A stretch of DNA of 64,000 nt from Streptomyces capitiformicae. Lineage in GTDB: Bacteria > Actinomycetota > Actinomycetes > Streptomycetales > Streptomycetaceae. The notes beneath the pieces were generated by a model that was given only the letters and a program-made list of their open reading frames with translations, was not told the origin of the DNA and searched no databases. Where the stretch lies: NCBI RefSeq assembly GCF_002214185.1, contig NZ_CP022161.1:3719767-3783766 (forward strand). The letters run 5' to 3'. Shown here piece after piece: positions 26,584 through 33,779 of the stretch; position 1 is the first letter of the stretch, and the number at the start of each line of letters is the position of its first letter. Both the position numbers and the translations under genes were made by a program.

Positions 26584-27291
26584 TTACTTGTTGACGAGGT
26601 TGGCCGTGTACTTCACGTTCACGACAACCGTCCGCTGCTCCTTGACGAGCGAACCGGCGCCGGCGGACTTGTAGAGCGGGGTGGCCTTCCAGGTGGTGGT
26701 GGCCCAGATGTTGCCGCCGTTGGTCTTGAGGCTGTCCTTCTTCGCCGGTGTGATGGCGAAGGCGCCGTTGAGGTTGGTGACGGAGCTCTTGAGCTTCGGC
26801 GACTTGACGCCGCCCTTGACCGTGTAGGACAGAACGGTCTTCTTGGTGATGACCGGCAGGTCGTAGATGCGCTCGGTCGCGGTGAAGGTCAGGGTGATGT
26901 GCCGCCCGGCCTTGTCGGTCTTGTTCACGGCCTTGACGTTGGCGACGAAGCGGACGTCCTTGTTGTGGATGGTCTGGCTGGTGCCGCCCCGGGTCACATA
27001 GCCGCCGTTCCTGACGTCGAACGCCTTCTGGACCTTCCGGTCCTGCAGGTAGGTGACGAACTTCTGCTGCTTGGCCTTGGGCAGCTTGTCGAACGCCTTG
27101 AGCAGCTTGATGGAGGCGGCGGCTTCGTCGTTGTTCTTCAGCCAGTCGCGGTACTTGGCGACGGTGAGCTTGGCCGGCTTGCCCTGCGGCGCGGCGACGG
27201 CGGTGCCCTGGGCGGCTACACCGGTGAAGAGGAGGGCGCCGGCGGCGACGCCGAGGACGCCCGCGCGGGTGGCGGTGGCGAGAGTACGCAT
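26584..27291 (-). CDS. Secreted protein of unknown family
   Basis: 235 aa with a Sec signal peptide (TRAGVLGVAAGALLFTGVAAQ, cleavage after AVA-A near residue 34). The mature part begins PQGKPAKLTVAKYRDWLK, a helical ~65-residue region (AFDKLPKAKQQKFVTYLQD), then a Thr/Lys-rich beta domain (VRFVANVKAVNKTD, ITLTFTATERIYDLPVITKKTVLSY) ending in VNVKYTANLVNK. No known family is recognised. The next gene downstream in the genome (27316-28044) is a paralogue over the entire mature length. A tandem duplication is likely. Confidence 0.8.
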   Translation of the reverse strand: MRTLATATRAGVLGVAAGALLFTGVAAQGTAVAAPQGKPAKLTVAKYRDWLKNNDEAAASIKLLKAFDKLPKAKQQKFVTYLQDRKVQKAFDVRNGGYVTRGGTSQTIHNKDVRFVANVKAVNKTDKAGRHITLTFTATERIYDLPVITKKTVLSYTVKGGVKSPKLKSSVTNLNGAFAITPAKKDSLKTNGGNIWATTTWKATPLYKSAGAGSLVKEQRTVVVNVKYTANLVNK

Positions 27292-27315
27292 GGTGAAGGT
27301 GCCTTTCCTGGCTGG

Positions 27316-28044
27316 TCAGCTCTTGGTGAGTACGGCGGTGAACTTGTCGGTGGCGCCGTGGGAACTGGTGGTGGTCTGCCGCTTGGTGAGGGCGCCGCTG
27401 CCGGCGCTCTTGTACTTCGGCGTGGCGTACCAGGTGAGGTTCGCGACGACGGTCTTCTTGTTCTTGACGGTGACGGCGCCCTTCGACGCCTCGATGGCGA
27501 AGGCGGCGTTGAGGTTGGTGATCGAGCGCTTGAGCTTCGGCTTGCCGGTGATCCGGGGCTGGGGGCGGAAGGACTCGTACACGTAGGAGAGCGTGGTCTT
27601 CTGGGTGAGGACCGGGATGTCGTAGATCCGCTCGGTGGCGGTGAAGTTCACCGTGATGGTGTGCACGCCGTGCGAATGGTCGCTGTCGGAGGTCTTGACG
27701 TCTCCGATGAAGCGGACGTCCTTGTTGTACGCGACCTCGCTGTGGCCGCCCTTGGCGAGGGCGCCGGTGACCTTGGCGTTGAACTCCTTGGTGACGGCCC
27801 GGTTCTGCAGATAGCCGACGAGCTTCTGCTGCTTGGTCCTGGGCAGTTCGTCGAACGCCTTGAGGGTCTTGGCGTCCTTGGTCTTCAGCCAGGCCCGGTA
27901 GTCCTTGACCGTGAGCTTGGCCGGCTTGCCCTGCGGCGCGGCCACGGCGGTGCCCTGGGCGGCGACGCCGGTGAGGAGGAGGGCGCCGACGCCTGCGGCC
28001 AGGCCCCTCCTGATGGATCTCCATGGGAGAAGGAGCGGCGTCAT
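27316..28044 (-). CDS. Secreted protein, paralogue of 26584-27291, with a repeat-derived N-terminus
   Basis: 242 aa from the ATG at 28044. The mature region (AAPQGKPAKLTVKDYRAWLK, AFDELPRTKQQKLVGYLQN, VRFIGDVKTSDSD, TATERIYDIPVLTQKTTLSY) closely parallels its neighbour. The neighbour's signal peptide start MRTLATATRAG has a counterpart MRTLAIATRTAAL only at 28518, about 500 bp upstream, separated by repeat and MITE insertions that keep the frame open. The ATG inside the inserted repeat restores a plausible signal peptide (LPWRSIRRGLAAGVGALLL). The ORF is open back to 28536, so a 402-aa form from the old start is possible, but it would lack a signal peptide. Confidence 0.68.
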   Translation of the reverse strand: MTPLLLPWRSIRRGLAAGVGALLLTGVAAQGTAVAAPQGKPAKLTVKDYRAWLKTKDAKTLKAFDELPRTKQQKLVGYLQNRAVTKEFNAKVTGALAKGGHSEVAYNKDVRFIGDVKTSDSDHSHGVHTITVNFTATERIYDIPVLTQKTTLSYVYESFRPQPRITGKPKLKRSITNLNAAFAIEASKGAVTVKNKKTVVANLTWYATPKYKSAGSGALTKRQTTTSSHGATDKFTAVLTKS

Positions 28045-28172
28045 GGGGGTCCCCCCGCTCGAGCGAAGCCGAGAGTGGGGGAGCGTGCTCTCGGCGTGCC
28101 GCGCGGAAGGCCCCGTAGATGGACTGGACGTACTTGGGCTTTCGCCCGGTGCGGCGGTGGGGGCCCCTCCCG
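28033..28172. repeat. 140-bp direct repeat, copy 1
   Basis: Nearly identical to 28234-28372: one G-run length difference (GGGGG against GGGG) and one substitution (ACGTACTT against ACGGACTT). It includes the CCCGCTCGAGCGAAGCCGAG hairpin block. It supplies the current start codon of the secreted-protein gene. Confidence 0.9.
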
Positions 28173-28187
28173 TCCATGAGAAGGGGC

Positions 28188-28482
28188 CTAGGGCGTGTTG
28201 CGAAAGTCCCGTCGTCCGCCCGGAGGGCGGGCCGAGCGGCGTCATGGGGTCCCCCCGCTCGAGCGAAGCCGAGAGTGGGGGAGCGTGCTCTCGGCGTGCC
28301 GCGCGGAAGGCCCCGTAGATGGACTGGACGGACTTGGGCTTTCGCCCGGTGCGGCGGTGGGGGCCCCTCCCGCTCATGGGGGCCCCTCCCGCTCGAGCGA
28401 AGCCGAGAGTGGGGGAGAAGCCGAGAGTGGGGGAGCGTGCCAGGCGTCGGGCGGCAGGCGGGACTTTCGCAACACCCCCTAG
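28188..28482. mobile_element. MITE-like element with 23-bp terminal inverted repeats
   Basis: A 295-bp element bounded by 23-bp inverted repeats at 28188-28210 and 28460-28482 that differ at one base and share GTGTTGCGAAAGTCCC. Both ends carry CTAG, a target-site sequence typical of IS5-like elements. There is no transposase inside, so it would be mobilised in trans. It carries the second copy of the 140-bp repeat and a partial third copy. Confidence 0.8.
28234..28372. repeat. 140-bp direct repeat, copy 2 (inside the MITE-like element)
   Basis: Second copy of the repeat starting GAGCGGCGTCATGGG. A partial third copy (28379-28440) repeats CCCGCTCGAGCGAAGCCGAG and AAGCCGAGAGTGGGGGAG again. The copies are separated by about 200 bp. 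Confidence 0.9.
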
Positions 28483-28536
28483 GGCGGCGGTGCGGGTGGC
28501 GATGGCGAGCGTGCGCATGGTGACGGCGCCTTCCAA
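28483..28536 (-). pseudogene. Orphaned signal-peptide start of the second secreted paralogue
   Basis: Encodes MRTLAIATRTAAL from 28518, matching the signal-peptide start of the intact neighbour (MRTLATATRAG). It is now cut off from the body of the gene by the MITE-like element and the 140-bp repeat. The frame stays open through the insertion, so some translation into the element is possible. Confidence 0.6.
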
Positions 28537-28672
28537 GCGGACCGGGGATGCGCAACGAGGCTAGTTTTTCGGCGGGTTGGCGGAAATCGTCTCTTCGGGC
28601 AGTGCCCCATGGGCCACTGGACGTCCACCGGTCCGACCCTCGTTGTCAGTGCCGCCCCTTACAGTCACCGGC

Positions 28673-29485
28673 ATGGCGACACTTCCCAACCCGCTGCCCA
28701 AGCTGGCGGCCGACCCGAGCGGCCGCGCGCTCGGGCTTGAACTCCCGCTGCCACCGGGGAGGCTGATCGACGCGACCGACGACGGCCCCTGGCACGAGCC
28801 GCTGCTGTGGTGCGCCGACGAGCCGGCCGCGCCCGGCGCCTGGACCGCCGTCCAGCCCGCACGCCGCACGGCCGGCCTCCTCCCGGTGCTGCTGGACGTC
28901 GGCGGCGGTCAGGGCGGCCCGGAGGAGTGGGAGCTGATGCCCGGGGAGACGTCCTACCCCGGGGATCACGACGCCGAGGAGGTCCTGGCGGAGTTCTGGG
29001 ACGAGTACGCCACGGACGAGGACGACGACTGGCCCGGCCTCGCCATCGCCCCCGACACCGAGTCGGAAGCCCTCGCCACCGATCCGGACACCCTCGCCGC
29101 CGAGATCGCCGACGCCCTCCTGGACGCCCCTGCCCACCTGAAGGACCCGCGCCTCGCCCTGGTCCCCGCGCGCCGCAGCGCCGACATCCCGGCGGCCATC
29201 GGCTGGGGCGGGCCCATGAACCACGAGAACGACGTGGCCCGCCTGTGCGCCGTACTCCGTTCCTGGGAGGACCGCTTCGGCATACGCGTCGTCGCCCTCA
29301 CCTTCGACCAGCTGATCGTCTCGGTGGCGACCCCGCCCACCACCGAGGCCGATGCCGAAGCGGTGGCCGCCGAGCACTTCGCCTTCTGCCCCGACAACAT
29401 CCACCAGGGCACCGCGGACGGCTCCCTGCGCACCTACGCCCACACCTTGCTGGGCGAACACACGTGGACCTTCTGGTGGGACTGA
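28673..29485 (+). CDS. DUF4253 domain-containing protein
   Basis: 270 aa, cytoplasmic, acidic. The C-terminal ~110 residues match DUF4253: GWGGPMNHENDVARLCAVLRSWEDRFGIRVV, TFDQLIVSVATPP, EAVAAEHFAFCPDNIHQG, and the terminal TWTFWWD. This domain has an SMI1/KNR4-like neighbourhood in some bacteria but no established function. The ATG at 28673 is preferred over an open frame to 28577 because the family N-terminus starts there; no strong ribosome-binding site is visible. Confidence 0.8.
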   Translation: MATLPNPLPKLAADPSGRALGLELPLPPGRLIDATDDGPWHEPLLWCADEPAAPGAWTAVQPARRTAGLLPVLLDVGGGQGGPEEWELMPGETSYPGDHDAEEVLAEFWDEYATDEDDDWPGLAIAPDTESEALATDPDTLAAEIADALLDAPAHLKDPRLALVPARRSADIPAAIGWGGPMNHENDVARLCAVLRSWEDRFGIRVVALTFDQLIVSVATPPTTEADAEAVAAEHFAFCPDNIHQGTADGSLRTYAHTLLGEHTWTFWWD

Positions 29486-29536
29486 GCCCGGCCCCGGCCG
29501 ACGACGCCTCGACCCAAGCCCTGCCTACAGCCCCGC

Positions 29537-30889
29537 CTACAGCCCCGGCCCCAGCCCCTTCCCCAGCCTCCGCAGCCCCTCCCGAATCTCCTCCGGCGCC
29601 TGCGTGACGAAGCAGAGCCGCAGGGTCGCCCGGTCCGGTTCCCCGGCGTAGAAGGGCGCCCCGGGCACGTACGCGACGTCCTGTTCGACCACGCGCGGGA
29701 GGAGGGCGGTGGTGTCGTACGAGGAGGGCAGGCGGGCCCAGAGGAACATGCCGCCCTCGGGGCGGTTCCAGGTGGAGCCCTCGGGGAGGGCGTCCGGCAG
29801 TCCCGCGAGCATGGCGTCACGTCGCTCGCGGTACGCCGCCGCGACCCGGGCCACGTGCGCGTCGAGGTCGCGGTCGGCCAGGTACCGTGCCGCGGCGAGC
29901 TGGTTGACGGTCGGGGTGTGCAGGTCGGCCGCCTGCTTGGCCACCGCGCAGGCGCGGCGGAGCCCGGCGGGGGCGCGCAGCCAGCCCAGCCGCAGACCGG
30001 GGGCCATCACCTTGGAGAACGAGCCCAGCAGCGCCGTACGGTCCTCGGCGCCCGGGTGGGCGGCGATCCACGGCAACCGCTCGCCCTCGAAGCGGAGTTC
30101 GCCGTACGGGTCGTCCTCGACGATCCACAGCCCGAGCCGGGCCGCGACGGCGGCGACGGCGGCCCGGCGTTCGGTCGGCAGGGTGCGTCCGGTGGGGTTC
30201 TGGAAGGTGGGGACGGTGTAGAAGAGCTTGGCCCGGGTCCGCGCGACGAGTTCCTCCAGCGCGTCCGGGTCCACTCCGCCTTCGTCCCCCGGTACGGCCA
30301 CCACCCGCGCCCCCGCGAGCCGGAACACCTGAAGCGCCGCCAGGTAGCACGGGTCCTCGACCAGCACGACATCGCCCGGGTCGACGAGCGCGGTGGCGAG
30401 CAGCGACAGCGCCTGCTGCGACCCGGTGGTGACGAGCACGTCGTCGGCGCCCGTCGGCAGCCCTCGCGCCCGGTACCGCGCGGCGAGCGCCTCCCGCAGC
30501 ACCGGCTCGCCCTCGGTCGTCGCGTACTGCAGGGCCCGTCCGGCCGACTCGGCGAGGACGTTCCGGTACGCCGCCGCCACCCCTTCGGTGTCGAAGAGCT
30601 CCGGCGCGGGCAACCCACCCGCGAAGTTGACGACTTCGGGCCGCGAGGTGACGGCGAGGATATCCCGTACGGGGGAACCTTGGACCGCCGTCACCCGCCC
30701 CGCGAAGCCGGGGACGGGCGCGGCGGCGACCGGCGCCGCCGCGCCCCCGCCGCCGCCCACGACCTCCACGCCCCCGACAAACCGCACGTCATCCACGCCT
30801 CGCCCAGCATCCACGGCACCCACCCCAAGCTCTCCCGGCACGAACGGACGGCACGCCCCCGCCCCCGCCCATACCATAGATCGATACAT
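29537..30889 (-). CDS. PLP-dependent class I/II aminotransferase
   Basis: About 450 aa. A fold type I aminotransferase of the 2-aminoadipate/valine-pyruvate group: VNFAGGLPAPELF, QYATTEGEPVLREAL, VTTGSQQALSLLATAL, YTVPTFQNPTGRTL, VEDDPYGELRFEG, and the PLP Lys in LGSFSKVMAPGLRLGW. The MocR-like core lacks the GntR DNA-binding domain. The first ~60 residues from 30889 are low-complexity Gly/Val, so the true start may be nearer 30750. It is divergent from and overlapping the leader of the next phosphotransferase. The amino acid substrate is unknown. Confidence 0.85.
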   Translation of the reverse strand: MYRSMVWAGAGACRPFVPGELGVGAVDAGRGVDDVRFVGGVEVVGGGGGAAAPVAAAPVPGFAGRVTAVQGSPVRDILAVTSRPEVVNFAGGLPAPELFDTEGVAAAYRNVLAESAGRALQYATTEGEPVLREALAARYRARGLPTGADDVLVTTGSQQALSLLATALVDPGDVVLVEDPCYLAALQVFRLAGARVVAVPGDEGGVDPDALEELVARTRAKLFYTVPTFQNPTGRTLPTERRAAVAAVAARLGLWIVEDDPYGELRFEGERLPWIAAHPGAEDRTALLGSFSKVMAPGLRLGWLRAPAGLRRACAVAKQAADLHTPTVNQLAAARYLADRDLDAHVARVAAAYRERRDAMLAGLPDALPEGSTWNRPEGGMFLWARLPSSYDTTALLPRVVEQDVAYVPGAPFYAGEPDRATLRLCFVTQAPEEIREGLRRLGKGLGPGL

Positions 30890-30950
30890 GCCCCCTACAT
30901 CCACCAATTCCGCGATGCGGGCACCGCCCACAACCCCTAGGCTGCCCCGC

Positions 30951-31880
30951 ATGCTGCCCAGCGTGGACACGAACGACGAGTTGCAAGAAGTCGTCAGTGA
31001 CGAGGCGCTGCTGCGGCCGGCTGCCCAGGAACTCTGCGGTCAGCTCGGTCTCGCAGGCGCGCGGATCGTGCGTTTTCCAGAGGGCTCGTTGCCCGTGTAC
31101 TCGGTCGGCGACGCCCTCGTACTGAAGCTCTACCCGGCTTTCGAAGCGGCTCAAGCCGTCAGAGAGGCCCACCTGTTGGCCCACCTGTGGGGCCAACTAC
31201 CCGTTCCCACACCGCGATTGCACGCGGCTGACCAGTACAAGAACGGCTGGCGCTATGTGCTGATGTCCCGGCTTCCCGGCGAGGACCTCAACGAGGCCTG
31301 GCCGCGCGCCTCCCGCACGCACCAGGAACGGATCGTCGCGGAGGCGGCCGAGTGCCTCGCCGCTCTGCACGACCTGGACGCCGCCCCGATGGCCGCGCTC
31401 GTCGGACCGCCGGACTGGGGCAGGTTCGTGGCCGGACAGCGCTCGGGCGCCGTCGAGCAGCAGGTGGGCGGTGGCCTGTCGGCGCCCTGGCTGGAACAGA
31501 TCCCGGACTTCCTGCGCTCGGTCCCGCTGCCCGCCCCGCGCCGCCCGGTACTGCTGCACACCGAGTTCATGCGCGAGCACCTCACCGTCGACCCGGACGA
31601 CGGCTGGAGCCTCACCGGCCTGTTCGACTTCGAACCCGCCATGGTCGGCGACCCCGCGTACGACTTCGTGAGCGTCGGCCTGTTCCTCACCCGCGCCGAC
31701 CCCCACCTCCTCAAAATCTTCTACGAGGCCTACGGCCAGTCCCCGTTCGCACCCCGTGAACTCATGGCCTACACCTTGCTGCACGTCTACAGCGACCTGA
31801 ACTGGTACCTACGCACCCTGCCGACACCACCGCGCAAGGACTTCGAGTCACTGGCGGAAACGTGGTTCAGCGTTCCGTGA
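30951..31880 (+). CDS. APH-family phosphotransferase with atypical catalytic loop
   Basis: 309 aa of APH/protein-kinase-like fold: SLPVYSVGDALVLKLYP (ATP-site Lys), YVLMSRLPGEDLNEAW, and DFEPAMVGDPAYDFVSVGLFL with the metal-site Asp. The usual HGDLxxxN catalytic loop reads HTEFMREH: Glu replaces the catalytic Asp and His the Asn. Either a subfamily with altered chemistry or a non-catalytic small-molecule binder is possible. Its closest recognised organisation is hygromycin-kinase-like proteins. It is monocistronic and divergent from the aminotransferase. Confidence 0.8.
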   Translation: MLPSVDTNDELQEVVSDEALLRPAAQELCGQLGLAGARIVRFPEGSLPVYSVGDALVLKLYPAFEAAQAVREAHLLAHLWGQLPVPTPRLHAADQYKNGWRYVLMSRLPGEDLNEAWPRASRTHQERIVAEAAECLAALHDLDAAPMAALVGPPDWGRFVAGQRSGAVEQQVGGGLSAPWLEQIPDFLRSVPLPAPRRPVLLHTEFMREHLTVDPDDGWSLTGLFDFEPAMVGDPAYDFVSVGLFLTRADPHLLKIFYEAYGQSPFAPRELMAYTLLHVYSDLNWYLRTLPTPPRKDFESLAETWFSVP

Positions 31881-31883
31881 GGG

Positions 31884-31968
31884 GCTTTCAGGGGTGCGGG
31901 GCTGTGTCGACATGCGGCTCCGCCGCGTGGGCGCGACCAGCCCCCACCGGCCCGCAGCTGCCCCTCTA
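31884..31968. repeat. Dispersed intergenic repeat, copy D
   Basis: GCTTTCAGGGGTGCGGGGCTG, the TGTGTCGACATGCGGCTCCG block and CCGCGTGGGCGCGACCAGC match copies B and E. It fills the gap between convergent genes. Confidence 0.78.
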
Positions 31969-32868
31969 CGCCTTACGCCCCATAGCCACATACACATTGA
32001 TGTCCGCGTCAGTCACATCATTGATGTCCTGATACCGAACCTTCTCAATATCGTCCAGCCCAGCCCAGGTATGCGGCTCAACCGCCGGAGGCACCGGCGC
32101 ACCATCCTCGAACCGCCAGTGGTGCGCCGGCACGACACCCGGCTCGTCGATCACCAGCCCGCTCTGCTCGAAGAAGCGGGCGACCTCGTCCTTGGACCGC
32201 AGCACGAAGGTGAACCCCCGCTCGGTGTACGTCCTCTGCACCGCACGGATGTTCGCGGGGTTGAGGTCCTCCGTGAGGTGGCTCAGCACCAGCCGGCTCC
32301 CGGAGGGCAACGCGTCGACCAGTTCACGTACGACGGGGTAGGCCTGCTCGTCCTCGACGAAGTGCAGGATCGCCACGAGGCACAGTGCGATCGGCTGGTC
32401 GAAGTCGAGGGTCTTGGCGGCCTGTTCGAGGATGTGCGCCGGGGTCTTGAGGTCGGCGTCGATGTAGTCGGTGGCGCCCTGGGGCCCACTGGTCAGCAAC
32501 GCGCGCGCGTGGGCGAGCACCACCGGGTCGTTGTCGACGTACACGACCCGTGCCCCGGGGGCGATGGCCTGGGCGATCTGGTGGACGTTCTCCGCGGTCG
32601 GCAGCCCGGTGCCGATGTCGAGGAACTGCCGGATGCCCTCGTCCTGGGTGAGCGTGGTCACCGCGCGGCGCAGGAAGTCGCGGTTGTGCCGTACGTCGAG
32701 GTACCCGCGCGAGTTGGCGGCGAGCGCGGCCGCGGCGGCCTCGCGGTCGACGGGGTAGTTGTCCTTGCCGCCGAGGAAGACGTCGTAGACCCGTGCCGGG
32801 TGTGCCTTGGTGGTGTCGATCCTCTTCCGCAACTCGGCGGGGTCCTGACTGAGTGCGTCACCGGCCAT
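31966..32868 (-). CDS. SAM-dependent methyltransferase of the DUF574 (Methyltransf_19) family
   Basis: 300 aa. Hallmarks of the actinobacterial DUF574 group: ARVYDVFLGGKDNYPVDREAA, QFLDIGTGLPTAENVHQIAQ (SAM-binding GxG), VVYVDNDPVVLAHARALL, AILHFVEDEQAYPVV, LVLSHLTED, ending in a Trp/Tyr-rich VRYQDINDV segment. These proteins are numerous in Streptomyces with unknown substrates. It is transcribed convergently to the phosphotransferase. Confidence 0.87.
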   Translation of the reverse strand: MAGDALSQDPAELRKRIDTTKAHPARVYDVFLGGKDNYPVDREAAAAALAANSRGYLDVRHNRDFLRRAVTTLTQDEGIRQFLDIGTGLPTAENVHQIAQAIAPGARVVYVDNDPVVLAHARALLTSGPQGATDYIDADLKTPAHILEQAAKTLDFDQPIALCLVAILHFVEDEQAYPVVRELVDALPSGSRLVLSHLTEDLNPANIRAVQRTYTERGFTFVLRSKDEVARFFEQSGLVIDEPGVVPAHHWRFEDGAPVPPAVEPHTWAGLDDIEKVRYQDINDVTDADINVYVAMGRKA

Positions 32869-32961
32869 GAAGCTCTCCCTGGAGAGTCGCGTCGTTAAAG
32901 GAGCAACAACCTAACTCCCAGGGCAACTCGATAGTGCCCGGATGCCGTTCCCGGTCTGGCC

Positions 32962-33035
32962 GGGCGTCCCGTATCGCTCCCTCATGGGACGCCCTTCTCG
33001 CAGGTCAGGGCGTGGGACGCGGCTTGGGCGTCCCA
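32962..33035. promoter_or_regulatory. Array of GGGACGCC/GGCGTCCC inverted motifs
   Basis: GGGCGTCCC (32962) and GGGACGCCC (32986) form a perfect 9-bp inverted repeat with a 15-nt spacer. TGGGACGC and GCGTCCCA (33013-33035) form a second. The four half-sites lie upstream of a small lipoprotein gene and look like an operator. A related TGGGCGTTCCAGCGTCCC sequence lies upstream of the DUF4232 lipoprotein at about 35247. Confidence 0.5.
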
Positions 33036-33141
33036 TCTGTGCCCACTCCTGTGGCGCAGGGGACGGATCGCATCACATGCTGAGGCCGCCGGCCACACCG
33101 TCGACGGCCACACATCCAACGCCCCCAAGGAAGGGACCGTC

Positions 33142-33303
33142 ATGCCTGCCCGCGTCGTCTCCCCTCACGTCACCCGTCTCCTCGCCACGGCTCTCGGTCT
33201 CGCCCTCGCCGGGCTGTTGACGCTGACGGCGTGCGAGGACGGCCAGGGCGTACGGGACGAGGGCCCGGCGGCGACAGGGCAGGTCGAACGGACGGGTCAG
33301 TAG
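33142..33303 (+). CDS. Very small lipoprotein, 53 aa, resembling a truncated DUF4232 lipoprotein
   Basis: The product has a signal peptide with lipobox LTAC (Cys31) and only ~22 mature residues (CEDGQGVRDEGPAATG). That mature start resembles the start of the 248-aa DUF4232 lipoprotein at 35413 (ALTACDNGMGTRDEGA), so this may be a truncated copy or a mini-lipoprotein. AAGGAAGGGACC lies just upstream of the ATG. Its stop overlaps the convergent DUF805 gene by 7 bp. Confidence 0.7.
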   Translation: MPARVVSPHVTRLLATALGLALAGLLTLTACEDGQGVRDEGPAATGQVERTGQ

Positions 33304-33692
33304 GCCGGGCCGCCCGATGTGGGCGCCGGACCGGAGTCGGCCAACGCCTGAAGCTCCTTCGGGTTGGGACCGTACTTGTTCTGCCCTCGCTCGCCCTCGG
33401 TGGCGGCGAAGACGAGCATGACGATGGTGCCGATGCAGGGAATGAACCCGATGAGGACCAACCAGCCGGTGCGCCCGGTGTCGTGCAGCCGCCGAACGGT
33501 GACGGCCAGGGAGGGCAGCAGGAACGCGGCGAGGAAGACGTACTCGGGGATCTCCGAGTCGATGGTGCGGCCGAGGGCCCACACCCCGATGTAGATCAGC
33601 GTGCTGATCAGCGTGAACATCCAGTACTCCATGCGGCGCGCGCGTCCGCTGAAGACCGCGTACTTCTTGAGCACGACGAAGAACCAGCTCAT
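33297..33692 (-). CDS. DUF805 domain-containing membrane protein
   Basis: 131 aa with the DUF805 signature: YAVFSGRARRMEYWMF, transmembrane helices to LAVTVRRLHDTGRTGWLVLIGFIPCIGTIVMLVF, then the NKYGPNP motif. These are small polytopic inner membrane proteins of unknown function, often linked to stress or phage-related contexts. Convergent to the small lipoprotein with a 7-bp overlap. Confidence 0.88.
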   Translation of the reverse strand: MSWFFVVLKKYAVFSGRARRMEYWMFTLISTLIYIGVWALGRTIDSEIPEYVFLAAFLLPSLAVTVRRLHDTGRTGWLVLIGFIPCIGTIVMLVFAATEGERGQNKYGPNPKELQALADSGPAPTSGGPAY

Positions 33693-33779
33693 GGCTTCCC
33701 CCGGGGATCGACATCGGCCGTTCCGAGCGGATCAGCCAGGCGCAGAACGTATGTTCATTGATGAGAACTCGTCAATTAC

